DNA from: Arbacia lixula
Taxonomy: Eukaryota; Echinodermata; Echinoidea; Arbacioida; Arbaciidae
Reading direction: 5' to 3'
DNA length: 64,000 nucleotides
NCBI GenBank assembly: GCA_963669155.1
Contig: OZ022588.1
Location: forward strand, 20,700,438-20,764,437
Both the position numbers and the translations under genes were made by a program. The notes under the pieces were generated by a model that ran no database searches, had not been told where the DNA came from, and worked only from the letters and a program-made list of their open reading frames with translations. Positions 21,444 through 33,100 of the stretch are shown one piece after another (within the stretch, counting starts at the first letter, position 1; each line of letters starts with the position of its first letter).

Positions 21444-23152
21444 CATGAACTATTTTCAGCAGCCATGGATGTGCAGTAAATGTAAGAACAACACTGAACA
21501 GGATGTACTATTCAATACATCCTCTGAGCCAGCGTTCTATTCAACTGTACACAATGCAGGCCAGCTAGCCATTGAACACATACCATCATGTTGCTAATGC
21601 CCCTCGTACATATACATGTACATTGTTTATGTACTTCATAAACTTGTGAAAGTGCAAAGGCGTTGTCATATTGCTGATCATAATTTCAAACAACCAGGTT
21701 CATTCATCCAGGACTACCGACACAATTACGCTAGGCGGTAATTGTTTGCAGTTCCAATGTTTACTGGGGTATTGTTGGGTTTACATGGTTACAGTGATGT
21801 CATATTAGAGAATGAGGTTGTATACACCACACCACATGTGTATTTTTTTGCTTTAAGTATACTGTCAATTGTAAAGCATCTAAACTGTCTTGATTTCCAG
21901 ATTTGATTGAGTGTAGATTTAATGGCTATAGTATAGTGACCGAGACATAACCCTTTAATTCATAGTTTTCACTGATACATGTTTGTTGCTGACCTATGTA
22001 TACCTGTGTGTTTATATGCACCAGAATACAACTTAAGGTTCTTATTTCATGAGTTGAAGCTGGCCTTCACATTTTATTTAATCAAGAAGAAAGGCATTTA
22101 TGTACTTTTTTTTATCTTGTTTTGTTTTCAATCATGGTAAAATGTGCCGGTACATATACTTGGTTCTATGATGATAAGGAAGTACCCATATTGTACATGA
22201 TTATACATGTACATGTACCATGTTTATGACAGGACATAGCATATATATTTGAGGTACATGTACATGAAATGAGAGGTGCTTCACTCTTAGGATTGCATTG
22301 TAACCTTACCTATGACATCACACATGTGTTGCTCATTTGTCAAATTTCAAAAAGGCAAGAACATCTTTTATTACTCGTCCGACTTCACTGAAATTTTCAC
22401 TGTGTTTGGGCTTTCCCTCTAAAAGAAAGAAGGCCCTCTGAAATAGATCTGTATTTTCTACCCTGCTCAAGCATGTCATTTTACATGAAATGCAAAAATT
22501 ACATGTAAGTACTATGATGTGGGACTTGTGTGCTACAATGTACATGAACAATATCAACAAAAGTCACAGGTCGTAAATGTTAGAGACATGCCATCTAATA
22601 TAACATGTTTTGTAACGTGTGAGTAATACACGTGCGCTGTCATCCACATTATCTTCCAGATGTTCAAGACAATATTTGAGAACATTTTATTAAAGACAAG
22701 AATAGAAAGCACAGGTAGATTCTTCTGCACTACATGACATATCCACACATTTATTGCAGTTCAATCATGTGACACCTAGGTTCATGTTACATGTAAACAA
22801 AGTAATTCTGGCAATCATTACCGGTACGTAACTTTTCATGTTCCAGGAGTGGTACTGTATTGTGAAAACGGACTTAGTTTCAACTAAAGCTTTGACTTGA
22901 ATCCCCTTCAATCCACAACTGTGACTGGCATGATATTTGCACAGTTTATGACTTTCCTCGGTTCTTAGAATACCAACTCTTAGAACCCATGTATTTTATA
23001 TTGTTTGGAATATTGAAATATAAAAAAGCTAAGGTGCTTTTCCAAAAGTCTCCAGTAGTTTACATGTACATGTACTTTAACTACTGTAAAGTGTTTGTAT
23101 GAGAAAAGCGTTGCCCATATATTGTACTACACATGAACATACATGCGCATCT
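21444..23152. other. Intergenic, no feature recognised
   Basis: The sequence is AT-rich with repeated ACATGTAC microsatellite words (for example 22200-22265). No supported exon on either strand. Confidence 0.4.
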
Positions 23153-23620
23153 ACACAACAGTTCAAAGGAATTGGCATAGGGGAAGGGAAAGGGAAGGAG
23201 CCGCAGTTTTAAACCGCGGTATATTTTGTCCAGATCAGCATGAAACACAATGCTTTAGCCTTAAAGATTGTCTGTCCATTTTGCAAGCTTAAAATTTGAA
23301 ATCGTCTATCACAATCATAAATTGAAGAAAGTGTGATTCAAGACCATTTCTAAGAATATAGCATGTTGAAGCTTTCTGTATATGTAAAAATTTCAGCCGT
23401 TAAATTTCAAACCGACTTTTTTCGTACTAAGAAAAAAGTATTAGTCTTTGCTATATGTTTGCCAATATTTCAATGGTTTTGTGGTGATCTGAAAAAGAGA
23501 TGGGCTGTCTTTAAAAGCATCATGTTTCATGCTGAACTGGACAAAGTATACCACAGGTTAAGAACTGTGGTTTCTTCCATTTCCCTTTCCCTATGCCAAT
23601 TCCTTTGAGGTGTAGTGTAC
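23153..23620. repeat. Foldback family B, longest copy
   Basis: The arms begin CAAAGGAATTGGCATAGGGG and end CCAATTCCTTTGAGGTGTAG. Inside are paired CCGCAGTTTTAAACCGCGGT-like and CAGCATGAAACA / TGTTTCATGCTGAACTGG stretches. Unlike shorter copies, it has about 230 bp of extra middle sequence containing TTTTTTCGTACTAAGAAAAA. Confidence 0.85.
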
Positions 23621-24119
23621 TAGTATTTGATTAACCTTTCCTGTACCAGATGGAATACTGCTCAATGTGATTTGTGTGTAACACTGGTGACAATATGCCT
23701 GCCTGGCACACATAAAGTTAAATAGAGCCTGTGCACACAGCCCTACACCACAATGTAAGCAGCAAACAGTAATTGTTCACAGACATCATGAAAGTTGCTG
23801 CAGTTACTCAAGCTTGGCAAGTGTAATGTATTTCCAATTTGTCATCCTTAAGTATTTACTTATGTGTCATGTTTAAGTTTACATTGTCTATATATTGATG
23901 TTATTTGCAATAAAAAGAAAAAATCTCTATCATATGCAGTTATTTGTGTATTCCATGTATAAGTTTACAAGGAAAGTGAATTTATGGATTTCATATTTTC
24001 TGTTCTGTATAAAGGAGGATAATGAAGAGGAACAATGTGAGAGCAAGGAATATCATAAGGAATATTGTTATAATAAAAACAGAATTATAAAAAAAAATAT
24101 CATAAGGAATAGCTTGAGG

Positions 24120-25250
24120 AGAGGGATGACCAATGGAACAGGGGCAGTGTCAGAGAAAGGAAGGTAGAGATCAGAGATAAGAAGATACTAGGGAAGGAGG
24201 AGGAGATGGAAGAGAAGGGAATTAGTGAGGAAGGAGGGAATGGGGAGGGAAGAAAGATCAAATATAAAGCAGATACTAGGGAAGGAGGATGAGAAGATCG
24301 AAGGTGGGAAGGGGGGATGAGTGAGAAAGGGAAGAATGAGGAAGAGAGATGGATCAGAGATCAAGGTGGTACAAGGGAAGGAGAAGGAGATGTAAGAGAG
24401 GGGAATGAGTGAGAAAGTGAAGAATGACAGACAGATCAGAGATAAAGAAGATACTACAAAAGGAGGATGAGAAGATGGAAGAAAGGGGGATGAGTGTGAA
24501 AAGGAAAATAAGGGAGGGGAGAGAGATCGGATATGAAGAAGATACTAAAGAAGGAGGATACAGAGATGGAAGTGAGGGGGATGAGGGTGAAGAGGAAAAA
24601 AGGGAGGGGAGAGAGATCAGATATGAAGAAGATACTAAAGAAGGAGGATACAGAGATGGAAGAGAGGGGGATGAGTGTGAAAGGGAAGAATGGAGAGGGG
24701 AAGAGAGATTAGAGATAAAGAAGATACTAAAGAAGGAGGATGAGAAGATGGAAGTGAGGGGAATGAGTGTGAAAGGGAAGAATGGAGAGAGGAAATAGAT
24801 AAGAGATAAAGAAGATACCAAAGAAGGAGGAGGAGAGGGGAATGAGTGTGAAAGGTAAGAATGGAATGGGGGGAGAGAGATTAGAGATAAAGACGATACT
24901 AAAGAAGGATGAGGAGGATGAGGAGATGGAAGAGAGGGGGTGAGTGTGAAAGGGAAGAATGGGGAGTGGGTAGAGATCAGTGATCAAGATGATAGCCTAC
25001 TAGGGAAGGAGGATGAGGGGATGGAAGAGAGGGGGGGGGGGGGTGAGTGTGAAAGGGAAGAATGGGGAGGGAAGAGAGATTAGAGATAAAGAAGACACTA
25101 GGGAAGGAGGATGAGGAGATGGAGAGGGTGGTATGAGAGAGGGAAGAAAGGGGAGAATAGAGGATCAAAGATGGCAATGAGAAGAATGAAATAAGAGGGG
25201 TGGGGGTGTGGGAGGGGGCGGTGGGAATAGCTGGGATGAGTGCCTCATCC
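24120..25250 (+). repeat. Polypurine minisatellite, over 1 kb
   Basis: Almost all bases on the plus strand are A or G. Units of roughly 90-115 bp repeat GATACTAAAGAAGGAGGATG, GAGATGGAAGAGAGGGGGAT, GAGTGTGAAAGGGAAGAATG and GGGAGAGAGATCAGAGAT-like segments about ten times. Charged or Ser/Pro-rich open frames here are artefacts of composition. Confidence 0.92.
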
Positions 25251-26700
25251 GAAAATAAAAATAGATACAGTTCAATTCAGCTCTGGAAATAGGCTAAGCG
25301 TAATTGGTGATTGGTGCATGTATATGTGACAAACTATTAGAGAACTTGACACATAGGGAAATATTGAGATGAATACCAAACTACATAACAATTAATCCTA
25401 ATCATATCCCATTAACTTTCAGGGGCAACTCCATTGGTATACAGTGACTTTACATTGTTCTTGTGCACCACAAAGTACACGCCTAAACAAGACAATACCC
25501 GGAGAATCACTATACCTTATCTACCTTTAAATTTTCAGGCGAGCAAGATTTAAAACACAAAATAATTCCCCATGATAAATCATATCATTTTCCAATTATG
25601 TTTATCTCATTATTATAAATTATTTGTATTCAATTTAACTTATTGTCAGGGATTCAGTGTCATTGTGGTTATTGAAAACGAGGAAGTTAAAGATCAATCA
25701 CTTTTTTGTTAGGGAAAGGAGATATACAATTTATCACCAATTCCACAATATCCACAGACCTAACATTCCTTAGGTAAAAGGTAACCTACACAATGTATAT
25801 TTGAAGACTCGACCGTAGGCCTCCGACCGCCATGATTATTGGAGTCACGTGTGAGGGCGTGTTTCCCTCATAGCTTACATTGACTGTTTGAGATCCCGAC
25901 TTGTAAAGTGGGATTTTAATAAAGCGACAGAGCAGGAATTTGCTATGGACAGAGCGTCTTTGACGGTAATCCAAATCTTGTCCAAGGTTTATCCCACTAG
26001 CAACAGCTATTGGTGCTAAATGCATTCCGCCGATTGAAACCGACCCACCGGGGACAGGTGCATGATGCGACGATTCTATTTTTTTTCACCCCCTTCCCGT
26101 TGTCCCAGTCCCCCTCTACTATACCACTCCCTCTCCCGCCCATTCTTTTTGCACTTTAATATTATTATCATCTTTTAACACAATACATTTCTATCTGTTT
26201 CGTAGCCTATACCTAGCTATATCGATCTTCCTCTCTTCTCACTCATATCTATTATTATGCACTCCGCCCCCTCTCCCTCTCGATCTCTCCTTTATCCTCG
26301 ATCCCTTTCCGCCCCCTTTTTTCGCACTGGTTTTCCTTTCCTCGATAAATGTAATATGGAACTATGATGTATTTATATCTCCCTCTGTTTGCACGAGAAA
26401 GCCTTGTTACATACAAATAATTGTGTTTTATATAGCGCCGGCGCTGTATTCTCTTACATATATCCCGTGGTTCCACCTCAAACTATATAATTTCCCTATT
26501 TTTTGGGTCTCGAGATGGATTCAAAAATAAATTGAGTGTGACCACCAAGGTCATCTCAGAAATGTCCATAACGCAATTAAAAGAGTTCTCAGCGGCATGA
26601 CAAAGGGAGGTCCGAACGTTGACCATGCAAGTCAAACCCTCAACCCTCGATAAGAGAACGAAAGAACCTTTGTAACGGTACCCTTGGAATTTCCCATACT
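25251..26700. other. Intergenic upstream of COP1
   Basis: No supported gene. Sequence becomes less AT-rich toward the COP1 promoter; a pyrimidine-rich stretch lies at about 26080-26340. Confidence 0.4.
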
Positions 26701-26721
26701 AGTAATTAATTCACCCGGCCT

Positions 26722-26732
26722 GGCTTGCCATA
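26722..26732 (+). promoter_or_regulatory. Shared upstream word, COP1 variant GGCTTGCCATA
   Basis: It is one mismatch from the word found upstream of the other three genes and lies 268 bp before the COP1 ATG in gene orientation. Confidence 0.35.
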
Positions 26733-26742
26733 CAGATTTTTA

Positions 26743-26753
26743 TGCGCATGCGG
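26743..26753 (+). promoter_or_regulatory. Probable NRF1-type site upstream of COP1
   Basis: TGCGCATGCGG closely fits the palindromic NRF1 consensus (YGCGCAYGCGCR), which is common in promoters of housekeeping genes. It lies about 250 bp upstream of the start codon. Confidence 0.45.
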
Positions 26754-26999
26754 ATTAGGCAACCTTTCGCACACACATCCGGAACGGTGTTGTCATTGCT
26801 GTGAACATCGAACGCAATTTTGACATATTTTGGAAAAACATGGATTTCTTAGGGAAAGTGAACAAATCTTGAGGTCAGGTTTAACAGATAGTTACTTGAA
26901 CTACTGGTTGCTATCTAAAGCCCTGGTTAAAATTGTGTGGATTGTGCTGAAAATAACTGGTTGATTCCAGCTCCTGTGCTTTCTTTTCGTTCGGGCAAA

Positions 27000-27136
27000 A
27001 TGGCAAGCAGCAGCGCTGGAGGCAGGCAGACTACGCGGGCTGCAGTGCGGGGGAGAAAGCGGACACATGCAACGCCTGTGTACAGTTACAATGGTGTACA
27101 CAATTCCTATGAAGATAAAGACAACGACTTTCTATG
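27000..27136 (+). CDS. COP1 exon 1
   Basis: It encodes 45 codons from [10 protein letters not shown] to [11 protein letters not shown] and leaves TG of the first RING cysteine codon before the gtgaga donor. Match to the residues just before the RING in vertebrate COP1 supports it despite the 13-kb intron that follows. Confidence 0.88.
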
Positions 27137-30100
27137 GTGAGATATGGAATTATCAGAGACTGTGAGGTCTCGGAGGCGTAGCTATACCAGTTAACTAACT
27201 ATAAGTGAAGCATGTGACATGGTTAAAACTTAGTTTGAGGCTATGTGAGCTGACATGAACTGGCCTTGGACCCTGTCTCTGCGCCTATCTTTTCTTTTTC
27301 ATATCACCCATTCAATCATATTACTCAGTCACATTTACAGTGACTTACACTCAGAGTCAGACAGTGCAGTGCATTGACATGATTGACAGTTACATAGTCA
27401 AAGCCATAGGCTATTACAGACTTGAAACAGTAATGATGTGGCCTCAAACTGGCCCTGTTATTTTCTTCTAGAATTTTTGTCAAAATTAATTACCAGATTA
27501 GATAATGTTCATGTCATGTCATGTCAACATTTTTCTTAAGTCTAACTACTGAAAATGAGACATCGTGTTTAGGAAACAGCCTAATCAACTCCAGACTGCA
27601 GTCACGACAGTCAGTGAAACCGGCATCACTTGATTGAGTTCTCACCAATATAGGTCTATAAGATATCTGATGATCCACAAAGTGCACTGTCAAATTTTCA
27701 TCACATCACACATTTCTCATATTTTTTGAACAGTAGTTAAAACAATGTGCACTACAGCTCAGAGAAATTGGCATAGGGAAAGGGAAGGAACCACAGTTTT
27801 AAACTGCATTATATTTTGTCTAGTTCAGCATGAAACATTAACATGATGCTTTAGCCTAAAAAGCATCATGTTTCATGCTGAACTGGACAAAATATACCAT
27901 GGTTTAAAACTGCGGCTCCTTCCCCTTCTTCCCTTTCCCTTTACCAGTGCCAATTCCTTTGAGCTGGAGTGTACATGTTTGGTGGAAAATTACAGTTAAA
28001 AAAGTCTAAAGCATGTTCACCTTAAAAGATATATGAAAATATATCATTTAGGATCAGTTTCAAAGGTTTCGCTGTTTTGCGGTAACTTCTGCCATACGTA
28101 CTGTGCATATAATTGTAAAATACTTTACTCTAATTGCACTTAGGAAAGTGACGGCTAAGCCAGGCAATTATCTCAGTGTGTGTGTGTACTGAGTCTATAA
28201 CAAATAGAAGTTTAATACAACCACCTTCTTCTTCTTCAATTAGAATCACGACTGGTATTTTAAAACTCGTGTCCAGGTTGGTTTCTGTGTCCAAATCCGT
28301 ATATTTTCAGGCGGAGGGTTCAACTACTGTACAACTACAACTTCTATCGCAATTGCACTCCGCATAAAATGTACAGCGTACATGTAGCAGTTGCAATGTG
28401 TCGACCCACAGCAGAACTGTTTCATTCAAAAGTTTTTGTATGTTTAAATAGTTTCCTTTCATTTCCCAGTGTAACAGCCTGAATACACAAAGTACACTAC
28501 AGCTCAAAGGAATTGGCATGCATGGAAAGGGAAGAAAGGGAAGGAGCCACAGTTTTAAACAGCGTTATATTTTCTCCAATTCAGCATGAAACATGATGCT
28601 TTTTAGGCTAATGCATCATGTTTCATGCTTAACTGGACAAAATATACCGCAGTTTAAAACTGCGGTTCCTCTCCTTTCTTCCCTTTCCCTTTCCCTATGC
28701 CAATTCCTTTGAGTTGTAATGTACATTGTTTTTGTACATTTGCATTGTGTACCAAAAGGCTTTTTAGAGGAGAACTCATGTAGGAAACATGTCTGGAAGA
28801 CCTTATGAAAAGCACCCCTAATAGGGTATGACACCCAGCATGGTTTGATATGTAAGTGTCATTATTACAAGTTGTAGCTTTGAAAAATATTCCCCACAAT
28901 CCCCTTCCTCCCCCTCCCCCATTCCTGGAACACAGGTACAAATATAGACAGTCTCTGCAAACAGAGCTGCTGTCACAAATGTCTACAGCTAAAAAAGTCC
29001 TCAAGAAAATTGAATTACATGAACGTGGATAAATTACAAATGATTACGTCTTAGTGATCTAAATTAGTGCCATATGCTATGACGTACATACATACATGTA
29101 CTTGTAGATGATCATGGAGTGCCATAACTCTTTATCCTGAATTCGTAGGGATCAACATACCACTTGACTGAATCACTGAAGACAACAATTCTTGATTTTG
29201 TACATGACATCATGCTCAGGTTCAATCAAGGGTAAAGTAAACATGTCACATGGAATGTACATGTACTCTAGTAAAATACAGACTGAAACCTGTCTGTCAA
29301 TGGAACATTTCAAATGTTCTCTCAACTTGGAAAGATATAACTGGGAAGTAACTGCTGCTCACACATACAGTACACTGTTTCTTTATTACTTGTAAAGGTA
29401 TTGTGCAAAGTTTGTCAAAAGTTGAATTTCCTGTATTCTAAACTTTTGCTGGTCAGTTTTGTACCTTTTCAGATTTGCTTTATAAGCTGGTAGTTTCTGA
29501 TTGTCCAACTTTCCAACTCACACCTATCATTCGAACCAGCCAGGCATACTTTTGATATTTGCCATGTTTAATCAAGAAATACATTAAAAGATATAATTCC
29601 ACCACAAAAATTTGTAGTGAAATGCAGATACATCAGAAAGCCCTGCGCTTGAAATGTACACGTAATGGAGAATGTACAATCACAGTGTCAGAATGACTCA
29701 CAGTGACAGAATCTTCGTAATGGTCTACAAAACAGGATATTCCCCCTGTACACTCCCACCGCCTATTGTGGGGCAATGGGAATAGGCCAAGTCGGTGACA
29801 ACAGGGTCAATGGGTTCATAGAACAGGCCTTGCCCCCTTTTATTTTTAAGGTGGCCAGCAGGGCCACTCGAGCATGAGATCTAGGTGGCCAAATGGATTT
29901 TCCGATGGCCAGGGGCCGTATTCCATAAACATCTAAGAATTTTTGCTTAAGTCTAAGCAATTTGTCTTAGCCTTTTTCTTGTCTAAGAAATTTGTCCGAA
30001 CGGTATTCCATAAACTTAAGCAATTTTTCTTAGGTCAGACGATTTGGCTAAGCCAAAATCTTAAAATTCTTTGACGTCATAAGAAAATTGGTGACATCAC

Positions 30101-33100
30101 GCAACTTTCATCATACTTGTACTCCCACGAACAGCTCCCCGCGGTGAAAAGTCAATGCATTTTACGTGTTAAAGCAAAAATCGCACCAGCATTGAGTCTA
30201 CCGTTAAAGCAATGCGTACCTTGTCTGTGGGCTCAATAGGATAGTTCCATGGGGCAATGTCATCATAGATGAGATCAGTGATGTTAAACATACCGTGCCG
30301 ACATTTCACCAGTATGAACGCCAGTTGCAAAACAGAGATATTTGGGACAAAATTTTGCAATTGTCAAATATGTACACATTTTGCCTAAGTTTTCTTCCGT
30401 TAATCTTGCATCTTGTTTACTAATGGCTATGCGTAAAAGAAATCGCGCATCCAACCTTTGACAATAAAATTAACGCGCAATAAGCAGAAATACGCGGTCA
30501 TGCTGGTTATGGTGCAAGCGCGCGGTGGATGAAGCTGCCATACTGCGCGCAGCCACGCTGCCAGTCCAAATTTAAGATAACCCACAGCTGTCTTAAAGTT
30601 AGGGCAAAATTCTTAGCCATTTGTAGTTTATAGAATACTAAGTGCACAATTTTAAGAAAAGTTACTTAGCCATACATCCTAAATCTGTCTTAGCTAAGCA
30701 AAAAATCTTAGCCGAATTCTAAGACAAAACTCTTAGCCAAACTTTTATGGAATACGCGTTTTGGCTAAGAATTTTGTCTTAGACAGAAGATAAGACAAAT
30801 TGCTTAGATTTTTTGACTTAAGCATGCTTATCTTGTTTATGGAATACGGCCCCAGGATATTTATTTGTATCGTGCAGGACTAGTACTAATATGCATACAG
30901 GCAATTTTTTTTTTTTTTTTTGGAGGGGGGATGTGGCCAGCCGGGTCCTTTATTCACAAATTTCAGGTGGCCCAATGTTGTTTCAGGTGGCCAATGGCCG
31001 CTGGACCACTGTAAAGGTGAGCTCTGTAGAGTCATGAATAGAGTTTGCAAATACACAAGAAATTATGAAGGAGTAATGTGAGCAGGGTCTCGCCAGTGTT
31101 GATTATTTCATGTGGTAGGAACATAGGAACATGAGCTATTCCAATCTGAGCACTCATACTTGTGAGAAATTAGTGTGCGAACCAATTACCAAATGGTGGT
31201 ATATTTTGTCCAGTTCAGCATGAAACATGATGCTTTATAGCCTAAAAAGCATCATGTTTCATGCTGATCTGGAGAAAATATACATGTACTGGGGTTTAAA
31301 ACTGCGGCTCCTTTCCTTTCTTCCCTTTCCCTTTCCCTATGCCAATTCCTTTGAGCTGGAGTGTACATTTACCTGTACATGTACTCTCTGACTTCATGGA
31401 GCAATCTGCAAAATATGTGTAAATACAGGTTTGTACCTATAATTCATGTAGTTCACCATGTACGGTTGCATTTTAATGCCCTTTTGTGGGGATCAAGTGA
31501 GTCTGAAATCTTGTTGCATTGTTGCAAGCACACTGATGCTTTGCATACAAGTGTTCAACACTTTAAACTTGTTGCCTTGGTTTCTTTATGTAAAAAATAG
31601 AAATAAACTGTACTTTTGTAAAGCTCACATGTTTACAGTAATGAAAACACCACTTATTACCGGTAATTCATTGCAGTTTTAATGTGATATTGATGAGAGA
31701 ACACATTTTTGAGTTTTATGAAATAAAGATCAAATTTTTATTTGAGATACCATGATGTCAAATCAAAGTAAATACATGTACATGTAATACATCAATGGAT
31801 TGGAATTAGCCCATTTTTCTCTCTTTTAATTTACTAGAATATGAAATTGCATTTGTCTTTACTTACATGTATATTAAATGTACAGCCAGAAGCAATGCAG
31901 AAACCACATGTATTATATACATACATGTACATGTGTATCACAGTTCATGATCATATACTGCAATATTTTTGGAATGGCTGCCTGTTGCACAATGTCCACG
32001 AGTACAGTAGGTGTGGGTGTACGAGTATGTCTCTATAGGGACATTTGAAGGCTTTATCACTACCGTTTCCATGGTGATAGGCCAGACGAAATGAGAACTA
32101 AAATTTTGTACTCGGAGACAAATATCTCAATGATGCAATTGAATGCTATGTAGCCCTCATGTTTTTGTGTGTCCTGCAGAAATATGTAAATACATGAAGA
32201 GTATCGAGTAACACACGTCATATTTGCCACATATTTGAGGCAAAATGTTGACTTTAATGTTCACAATATTAGAACTGCAAGGGGAGAAAGAGGACGGGGG
32301 CGTGTGCCTGGAGAGAGGGGGAACAGAACATGGAACAAACCGATACAAGTCATGTAGATGGAAAGTGAGGTAGGGAAACAAAGATTGAGGGCTAGAGAGA
32401 AATGGAGAGAAAAGAAGTCGGAGGCTGGGGCACAACAAGCACACATGAGTGGAGATTTGACGTAGGGATGGTGTGGGAACAAATGTCAAAGAGCAAAACG
32501 GGGGTGGGAGAAAGAAAGACCAGAAGCCTAGAGAGGCTGAGGCAGAGTGTGGGGGTGGCCGGGTGGGAGTCTGAAAAGGGAGAAATGGTGCGTGGTGGAG
32601 CGGGAGTATTGTGCACCCATAGTATTTATACGATTACGTGGTAATGAGGTATGTGGTAGATAATTCATGTGGATAATAGGAGTGAGAGAGGGAGGGAACA
32701 TGTCATAGAATTTTCAGAGGGGCAGGGTAGTGTGTGTGTGTGTATGGGGGGGGGGGGTGGGAGGCTGAAAGGCTGAAAAGGGAGATGTGGTGTGTGGTGG
32801 ATCGGGAGTACAGACACCCATCATACATGTATGCCTACGTGAAATGTGGTACGGACGTATGCATGTGGTAAATAATTCATGCGGACAATAGAAATGGGAG
32901 AGGGAGGGAACATATGTGTACATGCTATAGAACTTCAAAATTGAAAAGGGGAAGGGTAGTGAGTAAGGGGGGGGGGGGTTGATGGGAGACTGAAAAGGGA
33001 AAAGTTGTGTGTGGTGGATCAAGAGTACATTACCTGTACGCCTATGTGGTATGTGGTGAATAAGTTGTGAACAGTTAGTTGGAGTGGGAGGGAACATACA

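Noticed and set aside
24354-24987. Long Ser/Pro/Leu-rich minus-strand and Arg/Glu/Lys-rich plus-strand frames
   Set aside because: The polypurine minisatellite lacks stop codons by composition and gives low-complexity frames on both strands.
26937-26999. N-terminal extension of COP1 upstream of the ATG at 27000
   Set aside because: The upstream frame begins with GTG and contains no ATG; the ATG at 27000 has a strong context and suits a eukaryotic gene.
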